64,000 nt of DNA from Oscheius tipulae (GCA_037178975.1 JASJZH010000001.1:1054001-1118000), one strand, 5' to 3'; shown: positions 30,901 to 43,882, counted from the first letter of the stretch. Program-made: numbers and translations. Notes: a model not told the origin generated them from the sequence alone.

Positions 30901-33900
30901 CATACCTGTGCTTCCAATGCCCTGAGTCTCGTCTCTTCGTTGCAGCTCTGAAACCAAATCTGTCTTAGGGTCTCTTGTTCAGCTAGGGCCTTTCGACAGG
31001 GCGACGAGCAGCGCATTTGCGCTGCTTTGCCTACCATTACACTCAATAAAAGTTTATGAAGGAGGGGAGGAGAAAGGATAACACTAACATATGGAGCCGC
31101 CGAAATACAGCTGGGCCAGCCGGATGCGAGCGCGCGTAATGCAAGAGGGAGACTCACATTCGAAATGCGACTTGTCTTCGAGTGAGCCGAGTTAATGGAG
31201 GAGTTTGAAGGGTGTCGGATACGATTTTCTGTTCCGTTGCGTCCTTCCTTGACTCGCGCTACCGGAGAACGACGGACAGACGGTGACAGTGACTCTCTGT
31301 GAGCGGTACGCTCTCCACTCGAGCGAGCACGTCGACGGGGTCGACCACAGCGTCTCTCGTCCTCTGTCGAACTGTCCTCATCCATCATGGAGTTAGAGTG
31401 ATGGGACTCGGGAGCAACATAGGCGATCCGCTTCTTTCTCTGAAATACGGAATACAATATGCATCTGTCTCTCCGTCTCTCTATCTCACTCTGTCTCTGT
31501 ACTCACCACAGGAAGTCCCAAAAGATCGGTCGAATCTGCTAGCGACATAGTGTCTCCCGAGGCAACCGTCTCCGCGTAGGTAGGTGATGGGTTCTGTCGA
31601 TTCTGTTGAAGGGCGGTGATCCAACTGTCTCGAATGCCAGGCGTCATGGCAGACAATACATAGCGCGTTCGGCGACACTGTAAATGAAAAAATATCATAA
31701 GAGCAATGTTTGAGACAGAGACGGGGAGACAAGGAAACAGAGAAAGAGAAAGGCATGAGAGACAGTGACAGTATACTGACAGAACTAGTTTCTTTTCTCT
31801 CCTATACTCTTATGTCTCGGCTCCCTTTCGCGACCCCAATTTTCTCCCACACTCTCTATCCGAATTCAATCTCTGTCCCTCTCAATTTTGCACCTGAAGT
31901 GCCAGTAATTGGCCCGACGACCACGCCTGACCACTCAGTTCTGCTGCGCGAACGGGAAAGAGAGGCATAAAAAGTATATGTGTGGAGTGGTTCAACCTCT
32001 CTTAAATCCTGCCCAAGCTTTCAACTTTTTCAACTATCGTGGACACACCGCAATGGCTTCTATCGTTAATTCTTTGGATAATCGGGAGAGGGGGAGATTG
32101 GATCGAAACTCGCATTGTTTCATAACCAGAAAATAAGGGGTTTCGGGCTGACTAACGCTGAATCAGGACCAACACAAAGCTGACTATGCCGGGAATCATT
32201 CAGCTAGAGAGATAGAGAGTTAGAATAACGGATAAACAGAGACAGAGAGACAGATGTGACAGGGAGAAAGGGAGATAGGGAAACAGGAAGACAGAAACAG
32301 AGTGACTAACCTTTATCTCAATTCCGTAGTTCCTTGCACTGGCAGACGGATAAACATTTTCGCATTCCGACAAGTCGATGCTGACCTGCGGTTCTTGAGT
32401 ATCTTCATCCCAGACGTCCCTATACAGTTTGAGACTCAGACCGGCCAAGACGACCCAATGCTTGTTCCATTCATTGGCTGACTTCCCGCGGAGCATGAGC
32501 CATCCTTTCCGCAGAGTATGAGCCATACTGGTATCGATGATAGGCGGCTGCGGGAGAGACGGAGGCGGAGCTGGCGGCAGAGGTGGTGGAACACTGAAAC
32601 GGATTGTTTGAGTGAGAGAGAGCGAGCGAGAACACGCCCCACCTCTCGTCGTCTTCCTCGATTCGAAGCCGGTCACGCTGCTTGACGGCCCTGAGAGTGC
32701 CACGACGAGAACAGCTCTGTTCACTGGCAGCATCTTGGCAGGGTTCGGCTTCTGGGGTGTCTTCCTCGTCTTCTGGACGATCTGTCAGTCGGGACGAGCT
32801 TCGGGAGAAGACAGGAACGGATTCCATTGCACAGTCAGTCTCCTCTATCTCTGCTTCCTCGTCTGGGTCTTCGAGGTCGTCCTGAAAGACAGTCGTTCCA
32901 TTAAAAGACAGTCGAGTTTTGTGACAGTGACAGCACAAGAAGAGACAAGCGAAAAGTCAAATTACCATGGTGCCGGGTTCACAGTCGGCTGCGGCAACCG
33001 GCTCCTCGACCAGCTTACGGGGACGGATTACTTGGATCATGTTCCTCTTGGCGAACTTGTTCAAGTTGCTCTGCCACCTGCAAATGAGAAGTGTACACGA
33101 AAAGAGGGAAGTGCGTAGAGGAAGGTCACTCTAACTAGTTCTCTGTTTCTGTCTTTGTCTCTCAGTTACAAAGGACTGACCACCGAATTTCTTCCGTGCT
33201 ATCCGCTTTGATATAGACCACTGCCGGCTGTCCCTCGAATGCCAGCAATAACGAGTGTCCGTTGCCCGTAATAGAGTCGGCCTCACAGACTCGATGGCAC
33301 TTGTTCATGTCCAGTGTGAACTGAGGGATCGTCTCTGGCTAAAACTAACCGTTTACTTATTAACACTTTCGACTCACGTTGTTGTCCAGAGTACAGGCAA
33401 GCTCTCCCGAGTCAAAGAGTGTGAACCATCGGCGCTGCCATCTTTTGGCCGTGTGACTCTGCAGCGAGAAGTCCAAATTGGGAGGGGCTACGTAGATGAA
33501 ACCGCAGGCTGTTATTTTGCGGTTCATCTGAAAGACAGCAATGAGTAAAGTATGGTATGAGTAATGCTGAAGTCATTCTAGCCAGAACATTAACACAGAC
33601 TTCGGAATGAGAAGGCAGCAGTTCTGGACTATTCTCAGTCAGGTTTAATACAAAGTTCCAGGGTACAAAACGAGATTTCACCATGGATTCTAATAAGGTG
33701 TTGAGGGTGGGGGGTCTTCCAGGCGTACCCAAACTAGCCGGACATTTTGTAATGGTACTTTCTGACCAAGAAGAGAGACAGAGGGACAGAAAGAGTGAAT
33801 AGTAAGCATCCAACACTCTAAGACTCTTCGTACTAGATCAGTCAGGCTCTGATCATCAGAAGATGGCCTTCAAAATTGGACTCTTAGCTCCAAGTCCAGA

Positions 33901-36900
33901 GTTATTGTGGTCAACGCATCATACAGGCAGTCTGTCAGTGTCGGTCTATTCAAAACAAGGATTTCCCTCCAGGGATCTTTCAAAAGTTTGTTCAAGAACC
34001 ATAGAGGAAGGTTTATTGATTGGTCCACCATCTGACAGGGCGGACAGAATGAGCAGTTTGGGCAAAAATGAACACGAAAGTCGGTTCCGAAGAAATACAA
34101 TACGAAAACAAAATGAGTCAAGACACAATAATGTACAGACGAATGTCTCGAAGGAAGTGGTTATAAAGCAACTTTGCCCGTTGAAAAAGTGCTGTCAGAA
34201 TAGATCAGACGTCTAGAATAACCGTCTAGGAGTGCCAGAAAACACCTAGACTATTTCAAACCCACTTTTTTTTTAATATGACCATGCTTTACACTGTCTG
34301 CAAAGACTAGACAGTTTTGCAGACACTGCACTCTGCTAAATTCCAAAGAAGAGTCCAGAAACGTACTGTCTGTCTTTTTCTTTTTCTCGTCTGTCTCTCT
34401 GTTCGAATTCCAACCAAAACCACTAAATCTGATAGAATTCCTCCCGTTCACGCGACCCTCCCCGGGCCCGGAAACGTGAATATGCTAATGAGGCGCAAAG
34501 TGTGTGTGCCTAGCCAGTGGGCAAACGTTACGGACATTCTGCTAATCACGGGGAGAACTTGAAGTTGATTGGTCAGAAAAGTGAAAAGCAGTTATAATAT
34601 GTGGATAGATAGACGGTGAGAGATAGGGCAGCGCACGGATTTAGTGACTAGTAACGTGGAACCAGTTCTGACCAACTGCAACTACGATTATATGTCAGTA
34701 GTCAACTGGAATGAAAAAGGTGAGACAGAGAAACAGAGACAGAAAGACAGAAAAGAGAGATAGATAGGCAAAGAGACAAAAAAAGTTTACCATCAGTCCA
34801 AAGATGCTCCTCATGATTCTCTCCTCTTCAAGAGAATTTCCAGCGCGGTCTTTCAATAGAAAGGGCGACCGCTAGAGCCGTGTATGGAATAGGAATAGCT
34901 GCCTGTGTGTTCTCTTCCCACAAGGAAGAGAGAAGACAAGCTGGACCCCGGCGGCTGGACAAACAGAGACTTTCGGAGAGACAGAGAGGACCGAATAGGG
35001 CGGGAACCGGAGGCGTCTTCCTTTGGAAAAGAAGAAAAAAAGGAAGGAGGAAGAACAACAAAGATTTGGTGAACGAGGGAGAAACAGAATTTTTAGACGG
35101 GGTAAACATGGCTATCAGACACGAGGAAGGGAAGCAATGAGTCCATTGGATCTTTCTCGATTGTTATGCAGAAAAATATGCAAGAAAGCCCGAAGAGACC
35201 AAATTTTAGCAAAAAACATCAAGAGGATAAGACCACCTCCCGGGACAAGGCCTCGAGAAAATCAAAATTTAGGCGCTGCAAGGTTTTTGATGTACTACAA
35301 AGTTATAGATCTTGCCCAGATCTACAACTTTGCAGAACGTCGTAAAGTTGAAAAATCAAGATCCTAAAAATAGGGTCAGCCATTGTATTCCCTTCCAAAG
35401 TTTGCGGAAAATTTTTCTCATATGGTGAATAGTGGATAACGCACTAGGCTAAAAATCTGAGGGTCCAGGGTTCGAGCCCTCGGCAAATTAGCTGCATAGT
35501 TTTGAAACTATACCTGTTTTTCATGGGGGGGGGGGGGGGGGGGGATAAAAAGTAGATGCAAAACATAAGAATTTATCCATAAATAAGGCCGTGAGAGGCG
35601 GATCTCTTGCAGCACGAAAAACCTTTGGTCACACACACACGCGGACCGTTTTGGCAACGTTTCAAAGTGACTCTCTCTGTATCCCACTATAAAAACCGGA
35701 AGCCGTTTCGCGCCTACCCCGCGTTACCTCTTCAGGGCTAAAAATTGTCAGCTGCGCATATCAATCGCTTAATTAGAAGTGAAAGGTGTCCAGCCGGGGA
35801 GAGAGAGTGACAAGGTGTGATGACTGATGACCGTAAGGGACAGCAGAAAAGGAGAAGAAGACAGCCGGAATCGATAGAGGTGGTGAAAGGGGTTGCAAAA
35901 AAGAAGTGAAGGGGGACTGACCAAGGACAAAACATTGGTCGAGAGAGGGGAAAGGAGGCACCAACAGAAACAACAAACGAGCGAGCGAGGTCTGCCGGAA
36001 AGGTCAGATGACTGCCTCTCTGCCCCTCTGTCTCTCTGTCTATCTGTGTCTTAGTGTCTTTTTGTCTCTGTCTCTCTGATTCTCTGTCTCTCTGTCTCTT
36101 TGCCTGCATGTCTATGTCTCTCACTATTTGTGACTCTGTCTATATTTTTCTATCTCTCTGTCTCTCTGTCTCATCTATCTGTGTCTATATCCCAATGACC
36201 CATTGAGACTACTAGTGACAGCTGAGGGCGCCGCTTGTATTCTTCTGTCAGGAACTGACCCACTAAAGAACTACTGCCCCATAGTTTACAGCTATCCGGT
36301 CCAGTGGCACACAAAAAATATAGACCTTTCAAAGAAGAAGAGGTTGCAAGGTAACCAAGAGACATAGAGAGGAACACCGGAACGACCGAGATCTCTCGCC
36401 GATTAGGTTTTTGCTAGAGTAGGCGCATGTAACGGAAGGGTTCAAGTGCATGGCGCGTGGGTGGTTCAAAAAGAAAAGTGTTCAAGTTCAGAGGTAAAGA
36501 TACAGAAAGAGAAATAAGCAATAAGAGAAAGCGAGTGAGACAGATCACCCTAGAACCATTGAACTGATATGCTAATTAGGTCAAAGATCTCGTTATTGCG
36601 CCTGTAATGCGAGGTGCGCGCTGAACGGGACGCGTGCCCATGCTGTGGGAATGGCCCGGTGGGTTGAAATGTCGGTCAGCTGCGATTTCAATGGATTTGT
36701 TCCGAGCGAGAGCCGATTGATTCAGCAAGCATTATATGCTAATGAAGGGGAGGAAGGGAGAAAGGAACAAGAATGACTGCTGGTCACTCTGTCTGTCATT
36801 TTTACGGCGCCGCGACCAGCAATAGCACAATAGAGAGGGTGGATTAGACGAGAGAGAAGCAAGGTCGAGATTCTCCTCTTTCAATCTTGATCTCTGTTTC

Positions 36901-38130
36901 TGTCTCTCAAGCGGTGTGGTTAATTGGGAAAGGCAGTCAAACGGTTTGTTTGATTCGCTATGAGAGAAGAAGTCGAGAAAAAACCGGTAGGCGCGGTCAG
37001 TTTTTGGGAAGCAGCGATAAAAAGTTTTGCAGAGAGACAGGGAGAGAGTTTGGGGAACAGTGTAGAGGATTGTAAACATCAAGACATCAGATGATGCGTC
37101 TTGAAATGTGCAGGTTGTGAAAGTGGGGGTTCGACCACGAAAACATTTGTTTAATGACACCAAACAAAGACAGAGACCAGATATGATTCAGATGTCCGAG
37201 AACGATCCTCCTATTTTTCCTGCCCGTAGCACCTCGTCAACAAAAATAACATCAACAAAAACAGGCCGATGAAAAGAGAAAGCAGGAATGGGAGATAGAT
37301 TCACGTCACACCCAAAAGGAATCGGGTGATCAAATCATAAATTTCACGGAATTGACACCAAAATAGTCTCGAAGCGGAAGAAGACTGGTAGAGCTGGGCG
37401 AAATGCTGTCATTGCAGAAATATACGGATTCTTTAGGTGCTCAAGGAGGTTCTTGCTTTCAGGTTCAGTTTGGTTTTAGACAGAACCAGAGATAGAGAGA
37501 AAGACAGAGTGACTGCGGAACGGGGATAGAGAGACATGAAGACATTGAGACAGAGCGACTGAGAGGCAGAAGGACAGAGAGAGAGAGGCAGTGCCGAGTT
37601 CATGCCTATCTCCTAATCAAAACAGATCTAATGCTGAATTCTGTAGTCAAAGAGTAGTAGGTAGTTAAGCAGTGAAAGGCAACACTGAGTTGAGAGGCAG
37701 TAAAAACAAAGTGTCAAGACGGTCATATGATATAAAAATGAAAGAAAGGGTCCAGAAAAATCCAAATTTGTACGGGGTAAATGTTTGAAACTGACCAAAA
37801 GGTGCTCTAGAGAGTCGGTATAATATTCTGGGGAGTCATAGAAACAGTTGAACTAGGTAGACAGATGACTTCAGTACGCTATAACGTTAAAAAAGTCATT
37901 CTCGCAGGCAGAGTAAGGGTAGATTCTAGTAATAGTAAAAATAATAGGTAAAAATAGTAAAAGAATCACAATAAAAAACATAGACCTTCAGATAGTACAT
38001 AAAATAAAAAACCACACACCTTGGCCAGCTCCAAGACGTCTGCACTATGTTGTTCCTTCAGTTTGAAGCAGTTCTTGCATTTGCCCTTGTCGAAGATGTT
38101 CGGCTCGAACTTTGTACAGTTGGCCACCAT
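27934..38130 (-). CDS. Outspread / MPRIP-like protein: two PH domains and C-terminal coiled coil
   Basis: Fifteen exons in phase (967 aa): 38130-38020, 33527-33378, 33338-33181, 33077-32966, 32881-32643, 32593-32311, 31677-31507, 31439-31158, 30947-30906, 30864-30772, 30707-30261, 30224-30096, 29380-28918, 28199-28116, 28073-27934. Exon 1 holds the family N-terminus with the CxNCF motif ([16 protein letters not shown]). PH 1: [20 protein letters not shown] ... [19 protein letters not shown]. An acidic linker follows; PH 2: [20 protein letters not shown] ... [19 protein letters not shown]. Then Arg/Ser-rich sequence and long coiled coil ([20 protein letters not shown]). MPRIP scaffolds RhoA, myosin phosphatase and F-actin; Drosophila outspread is its relative. 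It is presumably a cytoskeletal scaffold here. Intron 1 is 4.5 kb. Confidence 0.87.
28400..28458 (-). repeat. tRNA-like relic (A and B boxes) in an intron
   Basis: The minus strand reads GGTAGTGGCTAGAGCAGTAG (A-box-like) then GAGGTTCAAATGC (B-box-like), but acceptor arms do not pair. It may be a decayed tRNA or a tRNA-derived SINE head. It lies in the 718-nt intron of the outspread-like gene (28200-28917), which otherwise holds nothing recognisable. Confidence 0.4.
35421..35490 (+). repeat. tRNA-like relic
   Basis: AATAGTGGATAACGCACTAG resembles an A box with D-stem, and GGGTTCGAGCCC is a good B box, with an anticodon-like CTAAAAA loop, but no paired acceptor stem is present. Pseudogene or SINE head. 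Confidence 0.45.
35525..35544 (+). repeat. Homopolymer G run (20)
   Basis: Twenty consecutive G bases in an intron; could form a quadruplex or be an assembly-length uncertainty. Confidence 0.9.
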
Positions 38131-39842
38131 GGCGTAAGAGCCTGAAAGCAAAAGGTTGATTGAAAGTCTATTGTTGAGGAGAAGGAGCGGAAAGGGCAGC
38201 ATGAATAGGGCCGGAGACCAACTTGACATTATACATAGGGGGACCCCAGACGGGGGAACTGTCCTGTACCGGGTGAAATGGGAGAAAATGTCGGATGAGT
38301 AAGATAATAACAGTGAAAACCGAACTTGAGCCAAGGACTACGGCGGGAGGATCGTAAACTGACTGCAGCAGCACTTTTTCGACCAGATGTGCCAGTTTTT
38401 GGGGACTAATTGGAAAAAAGAAAGAGACAAAGATAAACGTACGGTGGACTACTGACGGGTTACTGGTAGACGAGAGACGAGTCGATTAAGAAGCGCAGGG
38501 TAGAACTGACTACCTTCTATACTCCCTACTGACAGGATTACGCTTGACATGCAATGGCAAGATAACATAGTCTCTCTAGACATTGATAGAGACAGCGACA
38601 GAGTTATGAGTGGAAATCTGATCCTCTCTCGCGCACTGTAATAGCAAGTCCCGCTGGTTGGAGTATTGGTCTGGTGGTCCAAAGTCGCGACCGGCAGATA
38701 AACCTATTCAGGCAACAGGGTGGATTCAAGGGATTATGCGTGACAGCAGATTGAAAAACATGACATGGGATGAGAAACAGAGAGATCGAAAGGCAGAACA
38801 AAAACACCCGTTCTCTGTGATGATGCGTCTAAATTAGCAGCCTTCCGCCAAAACGGAGACAGCTTAAAAAAACAAAAAAACCTTTAAAGAACTATAAAGT
38901 AGCGTAGAAGCCGTCCATCAAGAGAGAAATGACGCCGACATCGGGGGAGACAATGGAGGCGCAAAAAGACGTGACGGACTGATAGTGACAGGCAGACCTC
39001 CCAGCGAAAAAGTACTCGAGAAATTTAAACGCTCTTATCGGTAATTGTCTTTCGCGGGTATTGTCCAAGAGAGAGAACGAAGATAACGTGAAGTTGGAGC
39101 GCAAAACAAGCAACCAGGGGAGCGGAAGACTGAGGAGACTGAGGGCAAACAGCGGCCGGATACAAGAGGATACCGGGGCAGATAAAGTGAAATGAGACAC
39201 GTGTTAGAGGGGAGAGAGAGTAAGGCAGAAAGACAGAAAGACAGAGACAGAGACTGGGCAAAGTCCTCATGGTTTTCTCCGAATTCGATGACCTGACCTT
39301 ACACATAGCAATCTCAGGCTTATCAAGCGATGAATAGACTTAAAAATCGGGACCTTTGGTCACGAAAAGAGGCGCCGCTGGCACACGGCACGAGGAGGCT
39401 GGGAGAAGGACAAACAGGCTTATGAGCAAGGTGGCTTGGAGCATAGCCTGGAGGGGGACACACAGAGAGAGTGAAAGAAAATAAATAAAGTTTTCGCAGC
39501 TGAGACAGGAGCCGGCGTCCCCTTTATCAGCTGGAGCCATGGGAGAAAAGCTACGCAGTCTCGTAAAAATTTGAAGTGGGTCTTGTCTCTTATCTTTTTC
39601 GAAATGCACTCTCTCGGAAGTTGGTGCCGTTTCTCTATCTCTCTGTCTCTCTGTCTGCCTCTGTCTCCCTGCAAAAGTCTGTTACAGAAATCGGTGAGAA
39701 GTTGCGCTTTCTTAGTTGTTTACCCAAAAAAGTGACGGAATTTTTATTTATTGACAGAACTTGGTGTTTACAAGACGAAATGTTAGAGAGTGCAGGAATA
39801 TGAATGTCTACTGGTCGAAAATTTAAAAATAAGACATTTTCT

Positions 39843-39905
39843 GATGACCAGGAATCGAACCCTTGGTATGAAGATGTCCAGTCTAGTGCGCTATGTGTGA
39901 GTCGC
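39843..39905 (-). repeat. tRNA-like relic
   Basis: The minus strand shows AAGGGTTCGATTCCTGG (T-arm with B box) and, upstream, AGCGCACTAGACTGGACATC resembling D-arm end and anticodon arm; the 5' acceptor does not pair. The 3' end has a paired T stem. Confidence 0.4.
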
Positions 39906-40786
39906 TCCGCCAGGAGCGTAAGCGACTGGTGGTTTACAACTTTTCAGAGAATCACTAAATTGGAACCCTAAGTATTCAACCCAAAAATGGGCTCTGAAGA
40001 GACAGAATACATTGTACCCTATTAAGATGAGAGTACACCGGTCTGGGGGCTAGTAAACAAAATCTGGGAGTAGCGAAACAAAAGGTGTCTGACGTCCCAC
40101 CAAGACACACTGCTACTATATATATGGACGGTTCTCCAATTTATAAATAGTGAGGTCATAGTTTATGCCATCTGTTTATCATTAATTGAAAGCAAGAAAA
40201 ACAGAAATTATTGCTCATCGAGACACGTATCTCTCATCTATAAAATGTCGATCAGCGACAGGAATATACAGAAGAACTGGAGCTGATCCAGATCAGTCCA
40301 GTGGTGCGGAAGCGGTAGAGGAAAAAAACTGACAAACATCGTGTCCTCTCGTGAGAACGTGAGTAGATCCGTCAAAGAGAGGAAGAACATACAAATGAGC
40401 CAGTTGTAATGACCAGGGTATGAGAGCGACAAAGAGACAGAAAGACAGAGAGATAGGGAGATAGAGAGATATAGACAGTAACTGAAAGAGTGAGAGTGAC
40501 AGTGCAATTTAGTCCAATGGGAGCTCATAATCGGAAGAAAAAGAGGTGACAAAGCTGTGAGCGAATGCATTCAGAATGGCAGCCAGAAGTCATAAACAAC
40601 TAGGCCAAAGGGCTTTGTGAGAATTAGACAAAACTATGTTAACATTTTGACAGTAACAGTGGTGGAAGACACTAACTATATGGAGAGCACAGAACTTTAG
40701 AGAAATAGTGTAGCGACACCTTCTAGAGAAAAAAACAACAATTCTTTCAAAGGCCAAACGTTTCTTGATAAGAAAACAAAAAGATC

Positions 40787-40858
40787 TTCCGTTGCCGGGA
40801 ATCGAACCCGGGCCTTACGGGTGAGAGCCGTAAATCCTAACCACTAGACCACAACGGA
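40787..40858 (-). tRNA. tRNA-Glu (CTC)
   Basis: Same mature sequence by eye as 26781-26852 on the opposite strand: acceptor TCCGTTG/CAACGGA, anticodon CTC, T-loop TTCGATT. The 3' flank AAGATCTTTTTG supplies a Pol III terminator and is shared with the two damaged copies at 42572 and 47702. Confidence 0.95.
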
Positions 40859-42173
40859 GATTCTTGGGCGAAATCGCGAGTGCTAGATAATCGAAGAGCT
40901 CTGAGTGACTGGGGTGTATCTCTGTCTCACTGTCTCTCTGTTTCTCTGTCTCCCTGTATCTCTGTGAGTGCAAAGGCAAAACTTCCGAATTAAATAGAAT
41001 ACAAGTGAGTCACAATATTGCGATTGTGGGGTGTGTAGGCATTCCCATTGTTTAGTATCTCGGAAATTGTCTCTCGTCAAATTAGCAGAGAGTATAACTC
41101 CTGGTCAACTAGAAAAAGTCAATGAAAGAATTAGTGAGTCACTTGACCAAGCTAATAGTGAGAGGATCGATATCCAATAGCGATGCTCCAAAAGACAGCT
41201 GACAAAACATACGGAGTGACCAATACATTGGAGAGGTCAGTGGAGGGTCACGGCGTCATAAATCTGACCGTAAAACTGTGTGTGAGGAGCGGTTAATCAG
41301 TGCGCGAGAGAGACAAAAGAAGCTAACACGAGGGAACGGAACTGAACGGAGGGAGCTCCCGAAGGGGTGGCTTAATGTGTGCTTATGGGTCAATAATCAT
41401 AGGAGCGATGAGGACCATGAGAATGAGAGGGAGGGCTATTTGAGCTTGTTCAGTCAAGACAGAGAGACAGAGACACCATCGTAATATGACTGATGACCCA
41501 ATACAGTCAGGGGTAAACAATCAAAAATGCATCTCTCCTAATAGCATTGCGGTCCAAATCAGGCGAATGCATCCTTCTGCCAATCAGTGAGGCATATGCC
41601 CTCATTATAAAGAGTTAATTGCTGTGAGACCAGGAGCTTAGGGTCAGCCTGGAGTTCAGGCGGTAGCTTCTGGTCATTCTATTTGCTCACCCGGAGACAT
41701 CTGAAACCTTAGCGGGAAGGGGAAGCGGCAAATTCTGTCGTAGGGTCAGAGAATTATGCTGTTGCCATGGTCAATTTGGAGGACTGATGTACATGGCGTA
41801 AACAAGGCACAGAGCCATCATTAGCACCTACCCAGCCACCTGATGATCCGCTAATTTGGGCAGAAAATGTGTTGCTGCGCGGCTCGCTGGGTTAGCAGGT
41901 CAGTTAGAGGACAGATTACGTGTGCATTGGACGCAATGATAACCTTGGGTGATATAGAGGGAGTATTAACAAAGAGGTAGAAAGACAAGGAGACAGAAAG
42001 ACAAGAAAGCAGAGAGGCAGAGAGACAGAAAAGCAGAGAGCCAAAGAGAGACATAGAGACAGGAGGACAGAGAGACAGAGATAGAGAGAAAAGAGACAGA
42101 AAGTTAGAGAGAAAGTTTCAAAAAGAGACAGCTTTCGAAAAGAGACAAAACCCCAGTTCAAAAAAGTAAAAAG

Positions 42174-42254
42174 AGAGTAATTCGAGCCCACGCCCCCGAT
42201 GAGACTGATACCTTAAACCAGCGCCTTACAATTAGACCACTCGCCCATCTCGCC
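42174..42254 (-). pseudogene. Degenerate tRNA-Leu (AAG)
   Basis: The minus strand begins GGCGAGATGGGCGAGTGG and keeps GGCGCTGGTTTAAGG and the CGGGGGCGTGGG arm of the intact gene at 23991, but the anticodon stem (CTGGT/ATCAG), T-loop (GGCTCGAATTA) and acceptor are damaged. Confidence 0.75.
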
Positions 42255-42571
42255 TCACAGATTATCAAGATCTGTTGATTTTAATCCTCTCGCTCTGTAA
42301 ACTGAATTCCCAGCTCTTTTTTCGGGCATTGTTTTTGCAGGCAATTGGATGCGAGAAAGCTAACACCTAACCGGTGTTCTCTGATTTTTATCTCCGTTGC
42401 GGTTGCCCTCTTTTAACTGTGAAGATTGTGATCTTGAACACGGGGTAAAAAGCAGCAGAAATCCTGGAAGATGTTTCTCACAGGGTTACTGTGAATTTTT
42501 CAAGTTGGACGGCAAATATCATTAAAAAAAAGCCAGACCAAATATTGAAAAGGAAAAATACCAAAAAGATC

Positions 42572-43058
42572 TTCCGTTGCCGGGGATCGAACCCGGGCCT
42601 TACGGATGAGAGCTGTAAATCTATAGTCTATTTCCAACGAATAGCGGCAGTGAGGCAATTCTTTAAAGGTTTTTGAAAACGTAAACTTGGTTCCCCCCAC
42701 GATTTGCGCGCCGTCAAGAAGCCAATTTTTCTAATTCCTAAATTAAAAATTGAATTTTCGTGTTTCCAGTTTCCTTTTCGTAGTTCCGAACTCATTTTTG
42801 AAGGAGCGTCTTCGTCTGGAAAGTAGTCATTTGTTCGCCTACATCTTGGGATTTTCACGTAATTTTGATGACAAGTAGGTTTTCACTTTTTTTTCACCAT
42901 TTTCTCAGTTTCTTTTTCTTTTCTGTTAGTGTTATTGTATTCTAGGCATGTGAGAAAATGGGAAAATTTCTTCAGCGCTCGCAAACGCCGAACTTCGGAA
43001 GTTCAAACTGAGGTGCCGCTATTCGTTGGAAATGGACTAACCACTAGACGACAACAGA
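42572..43058 (-). pseudogene. tRNA-Glu split by a miniature transposon
   Basis: Bases 42572-42623 are the 3' two-thirds of tRNA-Glu (CTC) and 43040-43058 the 5' end (ACCACTAG then acaacaga side). The 416-bp element at 42624-43039 separates them near a TA in the D-arm region. The 3' flank matches the intact copy at 40787, so this was a genuine gene copy. Confidence 0.85.
42624..43039. mobile_element. MITE with 26-bp terminal inverted repeats, TA-type
   Basis: Ends are TAGTCTATTTCCAACGAATA (continuing GCGGCA) and its inverse with one mismatch. The position within the tRNA fits duplication of a TA dinucleotide, as for Tc1/mariner-type elements. No transposase is encoded, so it is non-autonomous. 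A related end lies at 47761. Confidence 0.85.
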
Positions 43059-43259
43059 GGTGATTCCGTCGAATCGTAAGAGCAAGTCAATCATAGAGCT
43101 CTGTTTTTGCCTATCGGTACATGAAAATGCCAAAACCATTTAAAGAATAGGAAAATATCAAAAGCAAAAACAGAACGATCGCCTCCTGATAAGCAGCAAA
43201 AAATAAGAAAGGCACTCCAAATCGGAAGCCGACGGTATTTGCCTGCTTCCACCCGGAAA

Positions 43260-43293
43260 GGGCTTTTGACAGTCGACCGACTGTCAAAAGCCC
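43260..43293. repeat. Perfect hairpin, 15-bp arms, 4-nt loop
   Basis: gggcttttgacagtc and gactgtcaaaagccc flank gacc. No T-run follows, so a Pol III terminator or bacterial-type terminator role is not suggested. Confidence 0.9.
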
Positions 43294-43882
43294 CCGCAGC
43301 CCCCAAAAAGACTAATAAGACAGTGAGCGAGCGAGAGATTTGCAGAGATTTGCATGGTCGGCGCAACTGTTTTGGCGTTCACAGAAGGGAGCGGATAGGG
43401 ACGGGGTCGCGAAAAACAGATGAGATAGCGTTAGGGAGAGAGACCAACCTGGAATGGACAGAACGAAGGACGGGGTCCGCACAAAAATATTTGCCTAGGC
43501 CGGTACTAATACGAGATGTCTTTCGGAAGATGTTGTCAAGGGATGGTCACTGTTCTAAGCAGAGACAGAGAGACAGAGGTGGAGAGTCAGAGGGACAGAA
43601 AGACAGAGACAGGGAACAGACATATATAGAGACCGTGAGGAGGAAAGATAGAGAGAAAGAATGAACGAGTGATAAAGAAGTAGAGAGGCAGAAGCAGGGA
43701 GAGCGATAGCGATAGAGGCACAGTAACCATAATTGACAACAGCATCCTTGATCCTGTTGCTCGTAGTAGTTCTCCTCTTTCACGTCCGTATCGAAGTGAG
43801 ATGGTCGAGTAGAAGCCACATCGCTCAGCTCATCATCATTCCGACTGTTGATAGTTACATATTTTGTCGACTCTGTATCGAC

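Larger units (their letters stand above)
33528..38019 (-). other. 4.5-kb first intron of the outspread-like gene
   Basis: No coding exon was seen. It contains GACAGAGA/CTGTCTCT tracts (for example 36010-36180 and about 37490-37590), a dispersed palindromic repeat (35283-35365), a tRNA-like relic (35421-35490), a 20-base G run (35525-35544), and blocks without repeats (33850-34600, 36400-36760) that could hold regulatory sequence. Confidence 0.5.

Noticed and set aside
35525..35544. G run as a functional quadruplex
   Set aside because: Homopolymer length is unreliable in assemblies and no flanking G-tract pattern supports a specific structure; listed only as a repeat.
36000..36180. Regular repeat arrays as a CRISPR array
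   Set aside because: Units are 6-8 bp, degenerate and without spacers, in a eukaryotic intron.
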